Part shown: positions 58,735 through 64,000 of the stretch, one piece after another
How the letters are laid out: each line of letters opens with the position of its first letter
Position numbering within the stretch: position 1 is the first letter of the stretch
Source of the DNA: Tanypteryx hageni
Taxonomy: Eukaryota; Arthropoda; Insecta; Odonata; Petaluridae
Assembly: GCA_028673005.1 (NCBI GenBank)
Contig: CM054116.1
Coordinates: 131,293,547 to 131,357,546 of the forward strand
DNA: 64,000 nucleotides
Reading direction: 5' to 3'
Translations under genes and position numbers: made by a program
The notes under the pieces: model-generated
What the model saw: only the letters and a program-made list of their open reading frames with translations
The model's database searches: none
Told to the model about the DNA's origin: nothing

Positions 58735-59790
58735 GTTTTTCCGACTCCCTCTCTATCCTTCTCTCTCACTATTTCTCTCTCTATCTATCTCTCTCCCTCG
58801 CTCACTCTCTGCCTTGTTCTCTCTGTCTCGCTATCGCTCTATCGTCACAAGTTTCAATTTTACGCCACGGGACAATGCGCTCTCATTAAAGCAGGGAATG
58901 GGAAGGAGAGAGAGAGAAAGAGAGAAGGTGGAAGGGGAGAGTGGAAGTGGAGAATAGGGAGAGAGAGGAGGGATTAGAGTGGCAGTAGTAGTTGGGGAGT
59001 GGCGAGTTGCAAGCAACATGGGAACGTTTAGAGAAGATGAATAGGAGTGCCAGGAATCAAGATAAGAGCTCGGAGGGAAGGAAGGAGGAAGGAAGGAACA
59101 TGTGGAGAGGGCGAGAGAGAGAAAGAGGGGGGAAATTGGCGAGAGGATGGGAAGAAAAGATGGCAAGAAGAAAAAAAGGACAGGATGTGGGAAGGATGAG
59201 GAAAGATGAAAATAGATACGCTAAAGAACTGACAAAGAGAGGTCGAGAATAAGGGATAAAGTGACGGAAGGGATGAGTAGAGATGACGAAGGGAGAGCGG
59301 GAAAATGAGACGACGAAGAAAATGTAAGGGAAGCAAAAGATGTGGTGGAGAAGGAGGTGGGGATGGCGTGGAGGACAGAAGATGGAAGAGGGGACAGATT
59401 GGGAGGAATGGAGCGAAGTTGGGAAGGGTGCAGCACCCACAACCCCCTCCCTTCCACTCCCATTAGTTTTTTCGCTCGCCCATTCCTCCGTTTCCTCCGC
59501 CATTCTCGCCACGCCGTTCTGTTTGGCATCACCCTCGCCGCTTAGCACGAAGCCCTGCCCAAACACAGCTCCTCCTCTCCTTCCAAATCTTCCTCCCTTC
59601 ACTCTAAATTCCCTCCGCAGCCCCCTATTCATCTCCCTTCCTACTTCATCTTTCCTTCCCATCTTCAGCCACTAGTACTATCTCATTCGCTCCTCCGCTT
59701 CTTCTCAACCTCCACCTACTCTCTCTTCCATTATCACACCATTCCGCTCCCCTCCTCCTTCCTTATCCCCCCCCTCTCTCTCGCTCACCT
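58735..59790. repeat. Pyrimidine/purine/pyrimidine strand-switch island
   Basis: 58745-58835 is (CT)n-rich, 58895-59420 G/A-rich and 59435-59790 C/T-rich. Several frames of 60-200 codons on both strands follow this composition. Confidence 0.65.
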
Positions 59791-60344
59791 TGCATGAAAT
59801 CTTGATGTACAAAACAACTGAAACTACAAACCAAGAAAAAAGCTCTCTCGAACGTGAAATAACGAGATAAAACAGTGTCCCGCTCATTCGTCACTCATCA
59901 CATGTGGCGAATCTGTCGCATACATTTTATATCGATGATATTTTTCTCTTGTGTATTATCTCCTATGAGTCACTTTTTCTGTAACATTATGGTAGAAGGA
60001 AAACTAGTGCAACATAATAGCACTTTCCGAATATCAGATTTGTACGTTTGGTTTAATCCTTTTGCTCCAACTGTAAACAGCTCCTAACAGATCGCTTCGA
60101 CTGAGATATCTGAATATTGAGCATGTAGTTGAGGCATAATATAGAAAAACGGGAATTAGGTTATTAATAAAAGAGAATGAAAAAAAGGAAACGATTGTCG
60201 GAGATCAACTTCTGATGTTCAGACTATGCAAGACCGACCCGTGATCGAGACGCATTCTTTTATCGATATTTCACTTATCTTTTTGGATGCGTTATGATAG
60301 GCATATAATGATCTTGGTTGATAAAGCCAAGGTGAAATTACGTC
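59791..60344. other. No recognisable feature
   Basis: AT-rich spacer. Confidence 0.5.
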
Positions 60345-60352
60345 CCATACGC
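60345..60352. repeat. 8-bp target-site duplication, left
   Basis: CCATACGC, identical to 60660-60667. Confidence 0.85.
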
Positions 60353-60659
60353 CAGCTGTTTCCAAACATTACAAAGCCGCGCGCCCCCTCATCTACGGAA
60401 AATATCTTTGCACCCCCCTCTAAGTCATGTTCAGTTAAAACTCATATACAAACCTACTGGATCTACAATTGCAATTGATATAACCAACTTAAGAAAAACA
60501 TGAAAGCAAACGATACGTTCTAGCCATTTGAAGGCTAGAATTTTACAGCTGCGTATTGTAGGACTAACAATTAGGATAGATAAACAGACGGCAAATATAC
60601 GTGTAATATTTTGCGCCTCCGCTATCTATCCCCCGCGTCCTACAGTTTGGAAAACCCTG
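60353..60659. mobile_element. hAT-type miniature element (307 bp)
   Basis: Ends CAGCTGTTTCCAAAC (left) and, inverted, CAGGGTTTTCCAAAC (right), flanked by an exact 8-bp duplication CCATACGC. Subterminal 'gcgcgccccctc' and 'ccccgcgtcctac' resemble the interiors of hAT elements with CAGxGxTTCCCAAA ends. Non-coding, mobilised in trans. Confidence 0.88.
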
Positions 60660-60667
60660 CCATACGC
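60660..60667. repeat. 8-bp target-site duplication, right
   Basis: CCATACGC, identical to 60345-60352. Confidence 0.85.
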
Positions 60668-62019
60668 CATAAGCTTATAAATGCGTTAATGCATCGTGCG
60701 ACTAAAAGGGCGACATGCCAGCTGCAAGACTGAAATGGATCCAAGTCTTGTTGGACATTGCAGTTATGAAACATCAGAAATTTACCACCATGTTGTGAGA
60801 TAGTGCAATTTCTATTTAAAATTACTTTTAAACCAAATATCACTCCACATAAATTAGTAAAAGTTTTTAAAACCTTCAGCGTTATGCTTCATGGATCGGC
60901 TCAAATCACTTCATAGTATTCACATGTTAGTACATCTATTTATTAATCGCGTCTCCTCTTCCACTCCCATCGATCGTCTCTGCACGCGGTGCCTTTGTCA
61001 GCCCGATCCATCGCACCACGAGGTGCGGCTCCATTCGTCAGTGTCAAAACGTCCTCGGCAGCGGAACGAAAACTTTGGCCCTCTCGACGTCCTCCCAAAT
61101 GACGATTCCCAGCCGATACCCACGCACGGAACCCACATTCCCCCTCCCCTCTGCCCCCGCCGAACATCACGCCCCCGTTGGCATACATCGCTACCGCCCA
61201 CTCCTCTCGCTTCCTCGTGCCACCCCCCGGTGTAATTCCTCCCCTCGCCCGATTCCCTCCACCCCTCAACCACCCACATCCTCTCTTTTTTATCCCTTCG
61301 GCCCCGATACTTATTTTCGCAGCTAAATAATTTTCGAATTATCCGCTGCTAAGAAGAAAAAACAAAATGCGATTTACATCGAAATAATTACCGGCCATAA
61401 ATGCTTAGATAATCATATATTTGCCCGAGGTTGTGATGCGTAGACGATAGATAGTTCAGGAAAAGTGCGATGTTCTACTTTTTCGCACCCTATACTACGT
61501 ATGTTACGCAGGAATTTCAGGCAACGCTCCCGGTGAAAGTGCACCCTCCTTCGCCACCCTCTCCTACCCCTCGAACATCCCACCCTTTCGCCATCCTCGC
61601 TTTCCCCTCAAGGTTCGATCTCAAAATATTTTCGGAATTTTTACTGCGTCAAGCGGCTCGTCGCCCTGCGCCGTGAGCCGTGGAACGGGACGACATTTCC
61701 AGGGACCGCGAAACTGATTAACGGTTTCCTTTTGGCGCCAATGGGTTCCGGGAATCCGGGAGAGACTCGCTACTCGTGGAAGATCGTAGGCACATCGAAC
61801 AGAACACGAATTTAGAAGCGCACAGTCAGCATTTTATGCGATACATAGCATTTCACGGCTGTAGAACTGTAATTTTACCTCTTGGAAAAACGAAGAGCGT
61901 TATAATTCTACTGCGTAAACGCGCGTGTATGCATGCCTGAGTGCATTCTATGTATATTTAAAGTTGAACATCTGAGACTCCGAACCTCATGAATGGGCAA
62001 AATATATTTTAGTAGAATG

Positions 62020-62021
<2 letters not shown>
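60668..62021. other. No recognisable gene
   Basis: A C-rich patch (60950-61300 and 61545-61600) gives proline- or glycine-rich frames with no domain. The remainder is mixed. Confidence 0.45.
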
Positions 62022-62064
<43 letters not shown>

Positions 62065-62112
62065 TTATTTATTTATTTACTTATTTATTTTTTATTTATT
62101 TATTTATTTATC
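62022..62112 (-). repeat. (TA)n and (TAAA)n tail of the LINE
   Basis: (TA)n at 62023-62060 and TTTA repeats at 62061-62112. On the minus strand these follow the LINE's 3' end as a TAAA-type tail, which is where a retroposed element's tail belongs. Confidence 0.8.
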
Positions 62113-64000
62113 ATAAGTAGTCTGCCCATAGACAGGTCCGTGATTATTCATGGTTAAACATGGATCTCCATATACTCCTCTTTTCCGCTGTCCTCTTCAT
62201 ATCTTGATAACTCTCTTTCCCTTTCAAATCGTCTATCAGCTGAAACCTTTTCCTATATCTTTCCCTTTTTCCATCTAGTTTTTCTTCTATCACGTCTCTA
62301 ATCATACTCTCTCTCCTCCCCTACTCTTCGTAGCACTTCATCACTTTTTATCCTATCTGTCCATTTATATTCAGCATTCTCCTCCAAGTCCACATTTCAG
62401 AGTTTTCCAAGTATTTGATGTCATTTTTCCTTATCGTCCATGTTACTGCCCCGTACAAAGATATACTCCATACATAGCATTTTATGAACTTCTTGCGGAT
62501 ATCTTCCCTTACATTCCCCATAAGTAGATGTTTCTTTCTTCTGAAAACCGCTTTTGCTTATCCCATCCTAGTTCTGATCTCATCCGTACATTTTGCTTCT
62601 CTTGTTATGATACTTCCAAGGTATTTATAGTCTGAAACTTGTTCTAAAGGCTTTCCTTCAATACTTATGTTCAGATTCTCTTTTTTTCCAGATATTCGAA
62701 TGACCTTGGATTTTTCTGTATTTATTTCCATACCGTATTTTCTACCTGTAATTACTAATCTATTTATCATTTTATGGAGTTTCTCTTCCTTTCTTGCTAG
62801 AAGTATTTGATCAACCGCATATTTTACTGTTCTTATAATCCTTCGTCCAATTTTGAAATCTCCTGAGCCTTCTAACACTTCTTGCATTAGACTTTCTCCA
62901 AATATATTGAATAGGGTTGGCGATAGACATTAACCCTGTCTTACTCCTCCACCGATATTTACTCCGCGGGTGTCCGAGTTCTCCAACCTGACCTTTACAA
63001 CTTGATTCACATTGAGATTCCTGATCAGTCTCCTGTCTTTCCAGTCTACACCTATATCCTTTAATATCTTCATCAGCATTGCCAATTTACTCTATCAAAG
63101 GCCTTCTGCAAGTCTACGAAACATGCGCAGATATCTTGGCTGTATTCTATTGCCCTTTCTGATATTATTCTAACTACTCCTATAGCATCTCTAGTTCCTC
63201 GTCCTTTTCTGAAACCGAATTGATCTTCCCCTATTATTTCTTCTGCCTTTTTCTTCAACCTTTTATTAAGAATCCTCATGATGATCCTCGAAGTGTGTGA
63301 CAAAACGATTATCGATCTGTAGTCTTTACACTGCATTGTCTTTGGCTTCTTCTTTAAAGGGATCATTGTTAAGTCTTGCAAATCCCGTGCCCACTCTTCC
63401 GTGTCGTAAATATTATTTAATTTCGTGATCACCGTTAGTCCTTCTGATCCCATGAATTTAAGTATCTAAGCTGGCATTCCATCGCTTCCTGTGTCTTTCC
63501 CTTTCTTTAGATTCACTATCGCTTTTTCTACATCGCTCTCCATAATACTTGGTTCTAAGTTGTCTTATTCAATACATATTTTCCTCATCTTCCATTTCTA
63601 TTTTGGCCAATCCTGCCTGCTTGCTGTATAGTTCCTTAATGTAGTCTTCCGATACTTCTACTACATCCTTTGTTTCTGAGACTATCTTTCTATCCGTATT
63701 CATAATTCCTTTACCACGAATTCCATTAGACATCTTATCTTCTAATTTCAGTGCCCTAGCGTACATCATATAGTACCGTACTTATCCATTTGTTGTTCTT
63801 CATCACATTTATCTTTTATCAAATATTCTCTAGCTTTATCTGTTACCCTTCTCAAGTCATTGTTTATACGTCTATAGTTGGCTCTACCTTCTTCACTTAT
63901 AACGTTTTTAAATTTTCGAGTCTCATCCATTTTCTCCAGTATTTCCTTAGTGAACCATGGTTTTCTGGTTTTCTTCTCTTCTTTTCCAATTTCTTTATAT
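62023..64000 (-). mobile_element. APE/RT-type LINE, 3' part, continues beyond the window
   Basis: Reading the minus strand from 64000 down: endonuclease-RT linker, fingers/palm of the reverse transcriptase, C-terminal domain, a short 3' UTR and a TAAA tail at 62.1-62.02 kb. The order is that of a single-ORF2 non-LTR retrotransposon copied by target-primed reverse transcription. RTE-like relatives seem most likely from motif wording, but the clade is inference. The endonuclease would lie beyond 64000. Many frameshifts and stops show it is dead. Confidence 0.88.
62115..64000 (-). pseudogene. LINE reverse transcriptase pseudogene
   Basis: Segments in different frames, from the window edge down: KPWFTKEILEKMDETRK (linker, up to about 63776); MYARALKLEDKMSNGIRGKG (63769-63569); and FGFRKGRGTRDAI with CACFVDLQKAFDRVNW (63453-63073). 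The last holds palm motif A with its Asp. GVRQG-stop-CLSPTLFN follows at about 62940-62920, then 62887-62558 with palm motif C as YAVD, where the family has Y/F-A-D-D, and then DYKYLGSIIT. C-terminal pieces include LYGAVTWTIRKND and DVIEEKLDGKRERYRK. At least four frame changes, in-frame stops and a lost catalytic Asp make it inactive. Confidence 0.88.

Noticed and set aside
59057..59662. 201-codon minus-strand frame
   Set aside because: Spans purine and pyrimidine strand-switch tracts; composition is Ser/Pro/Phe or Gly/Arg/Glu blocks only.
1..64000. A new multi-gene system or gene cluster
   Set aside because: No intact co-oriented genes exist in the window; everything protein-like is a dead transposable element. 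The novelty, if any, lies in repeat structures.

Overview
This is a repeat-rich, non-coding stretch of a eukaryotic genome, most likely an arthropod (probably an insect). The evidence is a Tc1/mariner-type transposon flanked by TA, Helitron-like elements, hAT-type miniature elements with 8-bp target duplications, tRNA-derived SINEs, an APE/RT-type LINE, AT-rich spacers with long (TA)n runs, and C+T- or G+A-rich islands. I see no intact host protein gene, no rRNA, no functional tRNA, no CRISPR array and no bacterial-style operon. Most open frames are translations of simple repeats or chance frames. The species cannot be fixed by eye.

Layout. 0-12 kb is mostly unique AT-rich sequence with pyrimidine/purine islands, one copy of an unclassified dispersed repeat (4.9-5.4 kb) and a short hairpin at 11.63-11.71 kb that also frames a possible 42-nt microexon on the minus strand. 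12-18 kb holds a tRNA-derived SINE, a LINE C-terminal relic, the second (inverted) copy of the dispersed repeat, and a complete but dead 1365-bp mariner-like transposon with about 88-bp inverted repeats. 20.7-31.4 kb is dominated by a Helitron-like family. Two tandem copies lie on the minus strand (21.0-22.6 kb). Four or five tandem units lie on the plus strand (28.0-31.4 kb), and one junction between them has grown into about 580 bp of a 7-bp AT satellite. A second, different Helitron-like 3' end lies at 23.77 kb. 31.8-32.3 kb carries three tRNA-Gly-derived SINE copies, two head to head as a near-perfect palindrome, followed by a triplicated ~98-bp unit.

33-48 kb contains a LINE 3' tail, an inverted pair of a short element carrying an antisense tRNA-like B box, a degenerate minisatellite and a frameshifted transposase-like pseudogene (39.6-40.4 kb) of a family I cannot name. 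It also holds a 12-bp purine minisatellite and another tRNA-derived SINE. 49-61 kb has three hAT-type miniature elements (two with exact 8-bp target duplications), a four-unit tandem repeat and purine/pyrimidine strand-switch islands. The window ends inside the decayed RT region of a LINE on the minus strand (62.1 kb to beyond 64 kb).

No genes act together here. What can be read is a history of transposon arrival and decay. The items most worth a second look are the Helitron/7-mer satellite complex, the 11.6-kb hairpin/microexon candidate, the unnamed transposase-like relic and the tRNA-derived palindrome.
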